Below, piece after piece: positions 1-7,711 of a stretch of DNA of 31,686 nt (position 1 is the stretch's first letter; each line of letters opens with the position of its first letter). Source of the DNA: CAZWEZ01 sp964632795 (GTDB taxonomy: Bacteria > Pseudomonadota > Alphaproteobacteria > Rhodospirillales > 2-02-FULL-58-16). The notes under the pieces were generated by a model that was not told the origin of the DNA, did not search any database, and saw only the letters and a program-made list of their open reading frames with translations. The position numbers and the translations under genes are program-made. The stretch spans positions 1 to 31,686 of the forward strand of contig CAZWEZ010000043.1 of NCBI GenBank assembly GCA_964632795.1, read 5' to 3'.

Positions 1-1
1 A

Positions 2-322
2 AGCATCAGGGACTATGATTCGCTGGTCGCGGACAAGCCCCGCTTCACCAGCCAGCACGTCCAAGACAGGCCGGGCGGTCGCCGCATCGCCTTTCAGGTG
101 TGGGACTGGGCGAGCGATGGCCGCCGCTACCGCACCCATCAATTCCTGATCAAGGAGATCGACGGCGGCTACGAGCTCAAACATTTCGAGACGGAGCACA
201 GGGCGTTGCTGCGCGACGAAGTGACGGCCGTCGTCCGAGGCGCGGGGTACGAGGAGGTCCGCTGGCACGGCCCGGAAGCGAGCGGCTACTATCAGCCGAT
301 CGTGACCGCCCGCAACCGATGA
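2..322 (+). CDS. SAM-dependent methyltransferase, C-terminal part (partial)
   Basis: The reading frame is open from base 2 to the TGA at 320-322, so the gene begins upstream of the window. The visible 106 residues carry the end of a small-molecule class I methyltransferase: the strand-rich QVWDWASDGRRYRTHQF, then FLIKEIDGGYELKHFE, then a helix (ALLRDEVTAVVRGAGYEEV) and the terminal ESGYYQP-like segment EASGYYQPIVTARNR. This closing pattern is common in bacterial class I SAM methyltransferases related to glycine N-methyltransferases. The SAM-binding GxGxG motif would be upstream and is not visible, so the substrate cannot be named. The family call rests on recalled similarity of the C-terminus only. 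The next gene lies in the same frame 60 bases downstream. Confidence 0.72.
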   Translation, partial: SIRDYDSLVADKPRFTSQHVQDRPGGRRIAFQVWDWASDGRRYRTHQFLIKEIDGGYELKHFETEHRALLRDEVTAVVRGAGYEEVRWHGPEASGYYQPIVTARNR

Positions 323-370
323 ACAAGGCAAGAAATTCCGGCGGTAACGAGCACGACCCGCGAAGCTAGT

Positions 371-415
371 GACCACATCAAAATGGACGACGCCAAAATG
401 GACGACATCAAAATG
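371..415 (+). repeat. 15-bp tandem repeat, three copies, spanning a start codon
   Basis: Three units run 371-385, 386-400 and 401-415. Each is a variant of GACGACATCAAAATG, with one or two differences from the others. The unit is a multiple of three and ends in ATG, so it puts three in-frame ATG codons (383, 398, 413) at the head of the following gene. No clear Shine-Dalgarno sequence precedes the first. Confidence 0.85.
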
Positions 416-1249
416 GAAGCGGCGATCATCTTCGAATCACACCTCCCCAACGCGTTGCGACGGGCCCTGGAATACGCGGGAGACGATGGGTTCGTGGCGT
501 CGATGCCGCAGCTGCTTCACGCCCGAGCGAACGCCTCCTACGACAATATCATCTGGAACACCTGGTTCACGTCGAATTCCGAGGAAAGCGTGGCCACGAC
601 GTCGCAGGGACTTCGTGTCGTGGTGGCGGTCCATGGTGGCGGCATATACGCTTCACCGGAGAGGTTCGAGAAGACGTACCGTTCGAGTACGTGCCGTTCG
701 AGTTCGGAGGGCTTCACCGGGCAATATGCCGGCAAGATCAGCGAACGGGAGGCCAGCGACGTGCTGGACGGCAAGCTACCCGACGGCACCGAAATTCCGG
801 TTTTCTCGTTCGACGAGTTCAAGCGGGGCGTCGCCGACTTGCCGCTGCGCTACGCCGTCGTCATGGACTTCGAGACGGTGAGGAAATCGACAAGTGGGTA
901 CGATCCTTTCGATGTCTTGAAGGATGAACCGAATATGATCGTCCGCGCCGGTGGAGTCGAACCGTTGGCGGCGTATCTCGACAAGGCGAGGGACCGTCAC
1001 AACACGGCGTTGATGGGGAATTGGCACCCATACAACAGTATCGATCCGGACCAGTCCCAGACTCGCATACTGTTCCTGGCCGGCAACGAAGGTGGTGTGG
1101 GCACCGAGGATGTAGACAGCCATCTCTTTGGCTATGACTCGGAATACGGCATGGGTGGCTACGCCTGTATCCACAACATGGCCCGCTACGTCGCGGTCGC
1201 GCCGCACAATGTGTCGACGAGTTTGCGATATCTGCCCTTCGCGGTTTGA
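383..1249 (+). CDS. Hypothetical protein, no family recognised
   Basis: This 288-residue ORF ends at TGA 1247-1249. I recognise no domain. There is no signal peptide or membrane segment; the protein reads as soluble, with a helical start (NALRRALEYAGDDGFVASM), a central acidic stretch, and a Gly/Tyr/His-rich end (HLFGYDSEYGMGGYACIHN). The start is uncertain: ATGs at 383, 398 and 413 all lie in a 15-bp repeat, and the repeat encodes MDDAK-MDDIK-MEAA, so translation may truly begin at 413. GC and third-position GC are lower than in the core genes further right, which fits an accessory gene. It could be co-transcribed with the oxidoreductase 31 bases downstream, but nothing in its sequence ties it to that function. 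Confidence 0.6.
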   Translation: MDDAKMDDIKMEAAIIFESHLPNALRRALEYAGDDGFVASMPQLLHARANASYDNIIWNTWFTSNSEESVATTSQGLRVVVAVHGGGIYASPERFEKTYRSSTCRSSSEGFTGQYAGKISEREASDVLDGKLPDGTEIPVFSFDEFKRGVADLPLRYAVVMDFETVRKSTSGYDPFDVLKDEPNMIVRAGGVEPLAAYLDKARDRHNTALMGNWHPYNSIDPDQSQTRILFLAGNEGGVGTEDVDSHLFGYDSEYGMGGYACIHNMARYVAVAPHNVSTSLRYLPFAV

Positions 1250-1280
1250 GCGAACTCCCAGCAACAACCGGAACGGACCA

Positions 1281-2579
1281 ATGCCCAGCCAGGATCCTCT
1301 TCTTACCGACATGCGCCATGCGCCTGGATGGTACGCAATGCTGCCGGCACCGGCGCCGGCCAACCGTCTAAAGGGCCAGCAGGTCGCCGACTGGGTCGTG
1401 GTTGGCGCCGGTGTCACCGGTCTCGCTGCCGCCCGCCGACTGGCTGAACTCGCGCCCGAGGCACGCATCATCCTGCTCGAGGAGTACCGGGTCGGATACG
1501 GCGCCTCGGGAGCCAATTCGGGCTTCATCATCGACACCCCGCACCTCACCGAGCAATTCGGCGTCGATACCAACCGCCGCATCTCTCGGCTGGTGATCGG
1601 CGGACTCGCAGAACTCGAAGGCCTCGTCCGCAAGCACGCGATCGAATGCGAGTGGTCGCCGCGGGGACACCTGACCGCGGTCGTCAAAAGCAATCGGATC
1701 AATAAGCTCCATGCAACCTGCCGTACGCTCGATGCCATTGACGAGGAGTACGAATGGCTCGAGGGCGATGCCCTCGCCGACGTGGTGGGAACACACCACT
1801 ACCACGCCGCCGTATTAACACCACGCACCGTGCTGGTGAACCCGGCGGCGATGTGCCGTGGGCTCGGGGAAACGCTGCCCGACAATGTCGACGTTTACGA
1901 GGAGTCGCCGGTGCGCCGGGTCGAGCCTGGTTCGCCCGTGCAGATCGAATGCGCCGAGGGCTCGATCAGCGCCGCGAATGTGTTACTCACCACCAATGCG
2001 TTCATCGCCAAGCTCGATTTTCTCCGGCGCGATGTGTTCCCGCTGATCGAATGCGCGAGCCTCTCGCGACCGCTCAGCGAAGACGAACAGGCGGCGATGA
2101 GCGGCGCACCCGATTGGGGCATCACCGGGTATGCGACGGTGCGGCGCACGCTCTCGAACCGTATCCTGGTCCGCCATGGCACCTACTACTCGGGCGACTT
2201 CCGCTTGAGCCAGGACATGCGAAGCCAGCTTCAGGCGTCGCATGTGAAGGGCCTGCGCAAGCGCTTCCCCATGCTCGACAACCTGGACTTTGAATACACC
2301 TGGGCCGGCGTCTTCTGCATGACGCGGAACTGGATGTCGTTTTTCGGCCGGCTTGAGCGTGGCGTCTTCGCGTCCCTGGGCTATGCCGGGGTCGGCGTGC
2401 CCCGGGGCACGATCTCGGGCAAGCTGCTCGCCGAGTTCGCCCTGGGCTCCGAGTCGGACATGATCGCCGATGTCCAGGCGATTTCCGGTCCCAAGCGCCT
2501 GCCGCCCGAACCGTTCCTCGGTCTCGGGGTCGGTGTGCGGTTGCGGTGGCACCGATGGCGCAACCGGGCCGAGTGGTAG
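1281..2579 (+). CDS. DAO-family FAD-dependent oxidoreductase
   Basis: A predicted flavoenzyme of 432 residues that would oxidise an amine or amino acid, passing electrons to oxygen or the respiratory chain. The N-terminal dinucleotide-binding motif is clear at residues 39-50 (VVVGAGVTGLAA), followed by acidic residues E67/E68 where the adenosine ribose is held, and by YGASGANSGF at about 73-82. That last motif is typical of the gamma-glutamylputrescine oxidase/sarcosine oxidase-like branch of DAO proteins. The C-terminal FAD-contact region contains GVFASLGYAGVGVPRG. ATG 1281 was chosen because the open frame upstream overlaps the previous gene and reads as non-protein. The aldo/keto reductase starts 33 bases downstream, so the two are probably one operon. 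The substrate is not determined by sequence; polyamine, N-methylated amine or amino acid are all possible. Confidence 0.85.
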   Translation: MPSQDPLLTDMRHAPGWYAMLPAPAPANRLKGQQVADWVVVGAGVTGLAAARRLAELAPEARIILLEEYRVGYGASGANSGFIIDTPHLTEQFGVDTNRRISRLVIGGLAELEGLVRKHAIECEWSPRGHLTAVVKSNRINKLHATCRTLDAIDEEYEWLEGDALADVVGTHHYHAAVLTPRTVLVNPAAMCRGLGETLPDNVDVYEESPVRRVEPGSPVQIECAEGSISAANVLLTTNAFIAKLDFLRRDVFPLIECASLSRPLSEDEQAAMSGAPDWGITGYATVRRTLSNRILVRHGTYYSGDFRLSQDMRSQLQASHVKGLRKRFPMLDNLDFEYTWAGVFCMTRNWMSFFGRLERGVFASLGYAGVGVPRGTISGKLLAEFALGSESDMIADVQAISGPKRLPPEPFLGLGVGVRLRWHRWRNRAEW

Positions 2580-2612
2580 GACCATCTGACTTAACAAGGG
2601 GAAGGATAGACC

Positions 2613-3620
2613 ATGGAAACTGTTTCATTTGGGCGGACCGGCCTGAAGGTCAGCAAACTGTGTTTCGGCACCATGACCATCGGCTCCAGCGAATGGAAAC
2701 CCTGGGTGCTGGACGAGGCGGATGCGCTGCCGCTCCTTAAACGATGCCTCGATCTCGGCATCACTTTCTTCGACATGGCGAATTGGTACTCAACTGGCGA
2801 AGGCGAACGTGTCGTAGCCTCGGCGCTGACATCCATGGTTCCCCGCGATCGCCTGGTACTGACCACCAAGGCTTGTTACGCCATGAGCGACGATCCAAAT
2901 GATCAAGGCCTTTCCCGAAAGCACCTGCTGTCTTCCGTGGAGGCGAGCCTGCGTAGAATGGGCACTGACTATGTCGATATTTTCATGATCCATAGTTTTG
3001 ATCCTGCAACCCCGATCGAAGAGACGATGGAGGCCCTCCATGACATCGTAAAATCCGGCAAGGCTCGCTATTTGGGGGCCTCGACGATGTTTGCCTGGCA
3101 ATTCGCCCGGATGAACCACGTGGCTCGGGAAAACGGCTGGACGCCCTTCGTGAATATGCAATGCCAATACAACCTGCTCTACCGCGAAGAGGAGCGGGAA
3201 ATGATCCCCTATTGTCGTGACCAGGGGATTGCCGTTACGTGTTTCAGCCCTCTGGCCAGGGGCTGGCTGGCGGGAAGCAAGGATTGCCGTTCGGACACCG
3301 ATCCCTTCTTTGCCAAATTCTATGGCGATGCGCTGGACCATGAAATCTGCGCCAAGGTCGAGGCCGTTGCGAAAGAACGTGGCACGACCATGGCCGAGGT
3401 AGCCTTAGCCTGGATAATCGCCAAGGAGGACATCTGCTGCCCCCTTACCGGCGCCGGTTCAGTGAGCCAATTGGAAACGAATGTTAAGTCACTCGATCTC
3501 GAGCTGACCCCGGATGAGATCGAGACACTCGACCGGATGTACAGGCCGCGAGATGTCATCAACGACCATGTTCCCAACCCGATGCCGCGCCATCTGGCCG
3601 GCGTTCAGGCCGACTCATAG
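2613..3620 (+). CDS. Aldo/keto reductase, YajO-like
   Basis: A 335-residue NADPH-dependent carbonyl reductase of the aldo/keto reductase superfamily. The four catalytic residues of the (beta/alpha)8 barrel are all present: D54 and Y59 in FFDMANWYS, K86 in LVLTTKAC, and H127 in IFMIHSFD. The middle (PIEETMEALHDIVKSGKARY, QCQYNLLYREEEREMIPYC) and the Arg/Ser-rich cofactor end are typical of the YajO / YhdN-like open-chain reductases. Its codon choice uses more A and T at third positions than the genes from 4283 onward, so it may have a different origin. The start ATG follows GGGGAAGGATAGACC. The DddQ-like cupin begins 12 bases after its stop, so the pair is probably translated from one message. 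The physiological substrate is unknown. Confidence 0.88.
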   Translation: METVSFGRTGLKVSKLCFGTMTIGSSEWKPWVLDEADALPLLKRCLDLGITFFDMANWYSTGEGERVVASALTSMVPRDRLVLTTKACYAMSDDPNDQGLSRKHLLSSVEASLRRMGTDYVDIFMIHSFDPATPIEETMEALHDIVKSGKARYLGASTMFAWQFARMNHVARENGWTPFVNMQCQYNLLYREEEREMIPYCRDQGIAVTCFSPLARGWLAGSKDCRSDTDPFFAKFYGDALDHEICAKVEAVAKERGTTMAEVALAWIIAKEDICCPLTGAGSVSQLETNVKSLDLELTPDEIETLDRMYRPRDVINDHVPNPMPRHLAGVQADS

Positions 3621-3632
3621 GACCCCGTGAAT

Positions 3633-4229
3633 ATGGAACAGGATAAAATCGACAGTTCGACGTTGGATCTGATCAACGGTGTGCGGGTGATCTTTGAAGC
3701 CGGTCTTGCCAAAAACACGGCCGCCACCCCGACCCTGGAACGGGCGCTCACCTTATTGCCGGAACTCCGGCTGGATCCGGAACGACCCGAAGCCTTGCAA
3801 CAATCCGTGTGCCGCCACCTTCCCCGCGCCCTCGATCTTGGGGAAGCCGGTCCGGCCGCACCCGTGGCAAAAGCTATTCGAGACCTCGAACCCACGCTCC
3901 ACTGGCGTCAGAATCCTCGTTACAACGCCGAGAACATGGGCGCCGACTTTATGGACAATTACGCCTTTACCGACTTTGGTCTGATCGGCAGCACGGTCCT
4001 GTACATCGGCGCCGTATTGCTCGGCCCCGGAGTCACCTATCCCCTGACCGCCTATCCGTCGTCGGAGGGAGTCTTTCTTGTGATCGGCGGATCACCGGAA
4101 TGGAAATGCGGCGGCGACCCCTGGACGGGAGTTGAAGCCGGAGACATCATCCACCGACCGCTAAACGGCGCGGAAGGCAAGCGCCCCGGCAAGGAACCAA
4201 TGCTGGCCCTTTACGCCTGGCTGTACTGA
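3633..4229 (+). CDS. DMSP-lyase (DddQ)-like cupin with altered metal site
   Basis: A 198-residue protein with a long helical N-terminus and a C-terminal cupin barrel (about 117-198). The barrel signature VLLGPGVTYPLTAYPSSE, the EW..GGDPW strand, the GDIIHRP turn and the closing EPMLALYAW match the pattern I know for DddQ-type dimethylsulfoniopropionate lyases. DddQ uses an HxHx3E motif, a nearby Tyr and a second-motif His. Here the first motif reads T139-A-Y141-x3-E145, the paired Tyr position is V147, while Y136, E145 and H174 remain. Lyase activity is therefore doubtful; a metal-independent or changed reaction is possible. ATG 3633 is preferred over GTG 3627 because AGGA at 3619 is better spaced. 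It follows the aldo/keto reductase by 12 bases. Confidence 0.68.
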   Translation: MEQDKIDSSTLDLINGVRVIFEAGLAKNTAATPTLERALTLLPELRLDPERPEALQQSVCRHLPRALDLGEAGPAAPVAKAIRDLEPTLHWRQNPRYNAENMGADFMDNYAFTDFGLIGSTVLYIGAVLLGPGVTYPLTAYPSSEGVFLVIGGSPEWKCGGDPWTGVEAGDIIHRPLNGAEGKRPGKEPMLALYAWLY

Positions 4230-4282
4230 AATGCGACGCCTGTGCAAGGATTTATGAAATCTGATCGGAGGAAGAACACCAC

Positions 4283-4648
4283 ATGGTGAAGCTATTCAGG
4301 AAGGCCGAACAGGACTTCACGCCGCGCGACGGCGAGGCGGTCCTCGGCCTCGTCAACACCTCCTACAGTGAGACGCTGGGCGCCGGCATCGGGACCTTCG
4401 AGGACTGCGCCTACGAGTGGACGGTGACCTACGACGAGGTGCTGTTCATTATGGAGGGCGAGCTTACCCTGCGCGTCGGCGACGACGCCTACCGGGCCGG
4501 GCCCGGCGACGTGCTGTGGATTCCGAAGGACACGGCCCTGGTCTACGAGGCGGGCGAGAAGGTCACCTTCTTCTACGCCGTCTGCCCGGTCGACAAGTCG
4601 CCCTCGACCAGCAAGCCCACCGACTATCCCACCGCCGGGCCGTCGTAG
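4283..4648 (+). CDS. Small cupin protein, EutQ-like
   Basis: A 121-residue single-domain cupin. The barrel runs through TYDEVLFIMEGELTLRVGDD, AGPGDVLWIPKDTALVYEA and VTFFYAVCP, which is the pattern of the cupin part of EutQ-type proteins annotated with ethanolamine utilisation. The first cupin motif has Y-D-E rather than HxH, as is usual for EutQ-like members, so metal binding cannot be assumed. The enzyme activity of isolated EutQ-like cupins is not established from sequence; EutQ itself has been reported as an acetate kinase in ethanolamine metabolism, but that role need not apply here. A strong GGAGGA (4267-4272) sits 10 bases before ATG. The CoA-transferase begins three bases after the stop, so they are surely co-translated. 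Confidence 0.78.
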   Translation: MVKLFRKAEQDFTPRDGEAVLGLVNTSYSETLGAGIGTFEDCAYEWTVTYDEVLFIMEGELTLRVGDDAYRAGPGDVLWIPKDTALVYEAGEKVTFFYAVCPVDKSPSTSKPTDYPTAGPS

Positions 4649-4651
4649 CCC

Positions 4652-5845
4652 ATGCCCGGTCCGCTGCACGGCATCAGGGTCATCGACCTGACATCCATGG
4701 TGTCGGGGCCGCTGACCACCATGATCCTGGCCGACCAGGGCGCCGACGTGATCAAGGTCGAGAACCCCGCCGGCGGCGACCACACCCGGGGCGTCTCCAG
4801 CCGGCACGGCGGATTTTCGGCCTCGTTCCTCAACAACAACCGCAACAAGCGCTCGCTGGCGCTCAACCTCAAGCACCCGCGCGGCGTCGAGGTACTGATG
4901 ACCCTGGCGGCGGGCGCCGACGTTTTCGTGCAGAACTTCCGGCCCGGCGTGGTCGAGCGCATGGGAGTGGGCTACGACACCATCCGCACCGTGGCGCCCG
5001 ACATCGTCTACGTCTCGATCAGCGGCTTCGGCGAGCGCGGACCCTATGCGGCCAAGCCGGTCTACGACCCGCTGGTCCAGGCGCTCTCGGGGCTGACCAC
5101 CATCCAGGGCGGCGCCGACGAGGCGCGGCCCCGGCTGGTTCGCACCATCCTGCCCGACAAGCTGACCGGCTTCACCGGCTCGCAAGCCATCACCGCGGCC
5201 TTGCTGGCCCGCGAGCGCGGCGCCGGGGGCCAGCACATCCGGCTCTCCATGCTCGATTCGGTGATCTCGTTCCTGTGGTCGTCCGACATGTCGAGCCAGA
5301 CCTTCGTCGACGCCGACATCGACCAGCAGGAGGCCCAGAGCTTCATCGACCTGATCTACCAGACGGCCGACGGCTATATCAGCGTCGCCGTCCAGTCGGA
5401 CAAGGAGTGGGAGGCGTTCTCGCGCGCCGCCGGCCGGCCCGAGCTGCTCGAGGACCCGCGCTTCAAGACGGTCGAGCTGCGCCAGCAGAACATCAACGAC
5501 CGCCTCGCCGTGACCCAGGACTCGCTGGCCGGCTGGACCAGCGAGGTGTGCCTGGCGCGCCTCGAGGCCGAGGACGTGCCCTGCGCCCCGGTGCTGCGCC
5601 GCCGCGATGTCCACCGCCACCCGCAGATCGTCGAAAGCGAGACCGTGGCCGAGACCGACCACCCCCATGCCGGGCGCATCAGGCAGGCGCGGCCGGCCGC
5701 GCGCTTCTCCGGGACCCCGCTCGATCACCGCCACGACGCGCCCAGGCTCGGCGAGCACACCCGCGCCGTGCTCGGCGAGAGCGGCTTCGCGGCGGGGGAG
5801 ATCGACGCGCTGATCGGCGAAAACGTCGCCGTGGACGGCGGCTAG
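4652..5845 (+). CDS. Class III (CaiB/BaiF-type) CoA-transferase
   Basis: A 397-residue family III CoA-transferase, which moves CoA between carboxylic acids through an aspartyl-CoA anhydride. The N-terminus PLHGIRVIDLTSMVSGPLT with ADVIKVENPAGGDHTR is the standard opening. The NNRNKRSLALNLKHP segment binds CoA. The catalytic Asp is D139 in KPVYDPLVQALSG, in the expected place. The C-terminal domain (EDVPCAPVLRRRDV...) is complete. Length is normal for the family. It sits three bases after the EutQ-like cupin and five before the glutathione S-transferase, so the three form a tight unit that probably activates and processes an organic acid. The substrate acid cannot be told from sequence; this family includes carnitine, formate/oxalate, mesaconate and many uncharacterised transferases. 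Confidence 0.92.
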   Translation: MPGPLHGIRVIDLTSMVSGPLTTMILADQGADVIKVENPAGGDHTRGVSSRHGGFSASFLNNNRNKRSLALNLKHPRGVEVLMTLAAGADVFVQNFRPGVVERMGVGYDTIRTVAPDIVYVSISGFGERGPYAAKPVYDPLVQALSGLTTIQGGADEARPRLVRTILPDKLTGFTGSQAITAALLARERGAGGQHIRLSMLDSVISFLWSSDMSSQTFVDADIDQQEAQSFIDLIYQTADGYISVAVQSDKEWEAFSRAAGRPELLEDPRFKTVELRQQNINDRLAVTQDSLAGWTSEVCLARLEAEDVPCAPVLRRRDVHRHPQIVESETVAETDHPHAGRIRQARPAARFSGTPLDHRHDAPRLGEHTRAVLGESGFAAGEIDALIGENVAVDGG

Positions 5846-5849
5846 CACA

Positions 5850-6548
5850 ATGATCGATTTCCATTACTGGCCGACGCCGAACGGCTGGAAGGCCGCCATC
5901 ATGCTCGAGGAGTGCGGCCTCGAATACAATCTGGTGCCCCTCGACATCGGCAAGGGCGAGCAGTTCGACCCCGCCTTCCTCGCCATCAGCCCCAACAACC
6001 GCATGCCGGCCATCGTCGACCACGACGTCGAGGGCAATCCCGTCTCGGTGTTCGAGTCGGGTGCCATCCTGCTCTACCTCGCCGAGAAGACCGGGCGCTT
6101 CGCGCCGGCCGACGCGGCGGGCAAGAAGGAGATGATGGAGTGGCTGTTCTGGCAGGTCGGCAACCAGGGGCCCATGGCCGGGCAGTTGAGTCATTTTGTC
6201 AACTATGCGCCCGGGGATCATGACTATTCCAGGGAGCGCTACGCCAACGAGTACAATCGCTGCCTCGGCGTGCTCGAACGCCGGCTCGAGGGCCGGGCCT
6301 ATATTCTCGGCGACGACTACACCATCGTCGACATGATCTGCTGGCCCTGGGTGCTGATCGCCAAGCCCCTGGGCCAGCCCCTCGACGACTTCCCCAACGT
6401 GGCACGCTGGCGCCAGGCGGTGAAGCAGCGCCCCGCCGTCCAGCGGGCCGTCGACCTGGGCAAGGAGTTCCGCCGCTCGGGTCCGCCCAGCGAGGACGAG
6501 CGCAAGGTGCTGTTCAACCAGACAGCGGCCTCGGTGACGCGGCGCTAG
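5850..6548 (+). CDS. Glutathione S-transferase family protein
   Basis: A 232-residue protein with a thioredoxin-fold N-terminal domain (residues 1-80) and an all-helical C-terminal domain. MIDFHYWPTPNGWKAAIMLE, NRMPAIVDHD and VFESGAILLYLAEKTG are the glutathione-binding features of the YfcG/YghU-like (nu-class) branch, whose members act as disulfide-bond reductases or peroxidases. The cis-Pro (MPAI) and the ES pair that binds the gamma-glutamyl group are present. In a catabolic operon it may detoxify a reactive intermediate or run a glutathione-dependent step, which is inference. Its TAG stop (6546-6548) lies in the terminal CTAG of the inverted-repeat element that follows, so the natural C-terminus may have been slightly altered. 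Confidence 0.9.
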   Translation: MIDFHYWPTPNGWKAAIMLEECGLEYNLVPLDIGKGEQFDPAFLAISPNNRMPAIVDHDVEGNPVSVFESGAILLYLAEKTGRFAPADAAGKKEMMEWLFWQVGNQGPMAGQLSHFVNYAPGDHDYSRERYANEYNRCLGVLERRLEGRAYILGDDYTIVDMICWPWVLIAKPLGQPLDDFPNVARWRQAVKQRPAVQRAVDLGKEFRRSGPPSEDERKVLFNQTAASVTRR

Positions 6549-6851
6549 AGCACGTCATGATTGATCAGAGTCATTCTCTTCGAACACCCCGCGCGGCATG
6601 AACGGGTAATTCGACACAGAGGACACCGAGGAAGAGAAAGCCACAGAGATCACAGAGGAAGAAAGGGAATGCGCCTACGGCGCAAAGCGCATTCACTTCC
6701 ACTTCTCTGTGATCTCTGTGGCTTAAATCTTTCTCTGTGTCCTCTGTGTCGAATTACCCGGTTCGTCCAGGCCATACCTTCGAATACCGCGCACGGTGTT
6801 AACGGGTCATACCTAAGGCCAATGGCTCAAATCAATTTTGATGTTCTCTAG
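6545..6851. repeat. Composite inverted-repeat element with central 158-bp palindrome
   Basis: This fills the gap between two convergent genes. Outer imperfect inverted repeats lie at 6545-6576 and 6820-6851 (24 of 32 match) and both end in CTAG. Inside them is an imperfect direct repeat, 6578-6610 and 6778-6810 (26 of 33 match, 200 bases apart). At the core is a palindrome, 6603-6760. Its arms 6603-6626 / 6737-6760 are a perfect 24-bp inverted repeat, and 6640-6657 / 6705-6722 a perfect 18-bp one. The apex is a small hairpin (6667-6674 / 6687-6694). The arms are rich in CACAGAGG-type words. It encodes no credible protein; open frames across it read as HRGHRG-type low-complexity. It may be a non-autonomous mobile repeat or a strong bidirectional transcription stop. 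Confidence 0.82.
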
Positions 6852-7183
6852 ACCGCTGGCTCGCGGTTGCGACCCTCGCGCACCCGGCGAAGCATGCCCG
6901 TGAAATTTCGCCAGCTCCAGCTCAGGCCGCCGTCTATGGCGCAACGTAGCAGCCGGAAGTTTTGGTAGTTGGGACGCGGCTGACCCTTGACGGCGAGACC
7001 CAGGCCGCGGGCCAGGGCGGCCAGCCTCACGTCCGGTCCGCCGTCCGGGCTAGTATCGCTACCGGGTTCCGGGACCCCGCGCAACGTGGCTATGCGGTCC
7101 GTAGCGTGGTCTGAGGCTCCCTTGAGGCCGTGCCGTTTGATGAGCTCGTTGGCGGAGCGGTAGATGTCAAGGTCGGGGGTCAC
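6848..7183 (-). CDS. Small hypothetical protein coupled to XRE regulator
   Basis: 111 residues starting at GTG 7183, which overlaps the stop of the XRE gene in a GTGA junction, so it is probably translated by coupling. The first 30 residues (DIYRSANELIKRHG, ATDRIATLRG) resemble the helical start of small alphaproteobacterial proteins that begin DIYRSANLLIKQHG. After that the match fades into a Pro/Gly/Arg-rich sequence that may not be natural coding. The stop codon lies in the terminal CTAG of the adjoining repeat element, so the C-terminus may have been replaced when that element arrived. No function can be given. It could be an intact small partner of the regulator or a decayed remnant. Confidence 0.5.
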   Translation of the reverse strand: MTPDLDIYRSANELIKRHGLKGASDHATDRIATLRGVPEPGSDTSPDGGPDVRLAALARGLGLAVKGQPRPNYQNFRLLRCAIDGGLSWSWRNFTGMLRRVREGRNREPAV

Positions 7184-7608
7184 TTCTTGCCCGTCGGTTT
7201 CGCCAGTGCTTGAAACAATGCCTTCAGGCGGTCCTGGATATCATCGGAACAGGCGGAGAAGGCCCGAACGAGTACAAGCGTTTCTCGCTTGGTTCGCAAC
7301 GGGTCCTTGGGCTTGCTACGGCCTTCAACACCTTCAAAGAACCACTCGACCGGAATACCGAGTATGCTGGAAAATTCCCACAGCCTGGAGGCCCCCATTC
7401 GGTTGGCTCCCCGCTCGTACTTCTGGATTTGCTGGAAGGTCAACCCGACGCGCTTTCCAAGCTCCTCCTGGCTCATTCCCCTCAACACCCGAAGGGTCTT
7501 GACCCGCCGGCCGACATAAACATCGACAGGCCGGGGACCATCTCTCCCGGCTATGTACCGTTTGCGGCGCGTCTTGCGTTTCACTTTCGGTTTCGTCTTC
7601 GACGCCAT
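7180..7608 (-). CDS. XRE-family helix-turn-helix transcriptional regulator
   Basis: 142 residues. A basic N-terminal tail (KTKPKVKRKTRRKR) precedes a lambda-repressor-like HTH at about residues 30-88: VGRRVKTLRVLRGMSQEELG, LTFQQIQKYERGANRMGASR, LWEFSSILGIPVEWFFEG. This is a widespread alphaproteobacterial subtype of XRE proteins, with the recognition helix in the TFQQIQKYE segment. The remaining 45 residues form a short C-terminal region that may mediate dimerisation. ATG 7608 is preferred over GTG 7620 because GGAGGG lies just upstream of it. It would bind DNA as a dimer; the target is unknown, and autoregulation of its own small operon is a reasonable guess. The next gene starts inside its stop codon. 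Confidence 0.88.
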   Translation of the reverse strand: MASKTKPKVKRKTRRKRYIAGRDGPRPVDVYVGRRVKTLRVLRGMSQEELGKRVGLTFQQIQKYERGANRMGASRLWEFSSILGIPVEWFFEGVEGRSKPKDPLRTKRETLVLVRAFSACSDDIQDRLKALFQALAKPTGKK

Positions 7609-7711
7609 GACGCCCTCCACCTACCTTTTCTCCACTCCCACGGTGGCACGAACTCCCCGCGCCACATCCCGGCCCCCGGCCATCTCCGAACAACGGCGAG
7701 GGGGCGTTGGG

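Noticed and set aside
4292..5848. A 518-residue minus-strand frame opposite the EutQ-like cupin and CoA-transferase
   Set aside because: Asp/Val/Leu/Gly/Arg-rich shadow of well-supported genes with intact catalytic motifs; no domain recognised.
6603..6760. Possible CRISPR-like repeat array
   Set aside because: There is one inverted pair and one imperfect direct pair, not regularly spaced repeats with unique spacers, and no cas gene nearby.
6561..6851. A 96-residue frame with HRGHRG-type sequence
   Set aside because: It is translated from the palindromic repeat; such frames arise from CACAGAGG-type arms and are not protein-like.
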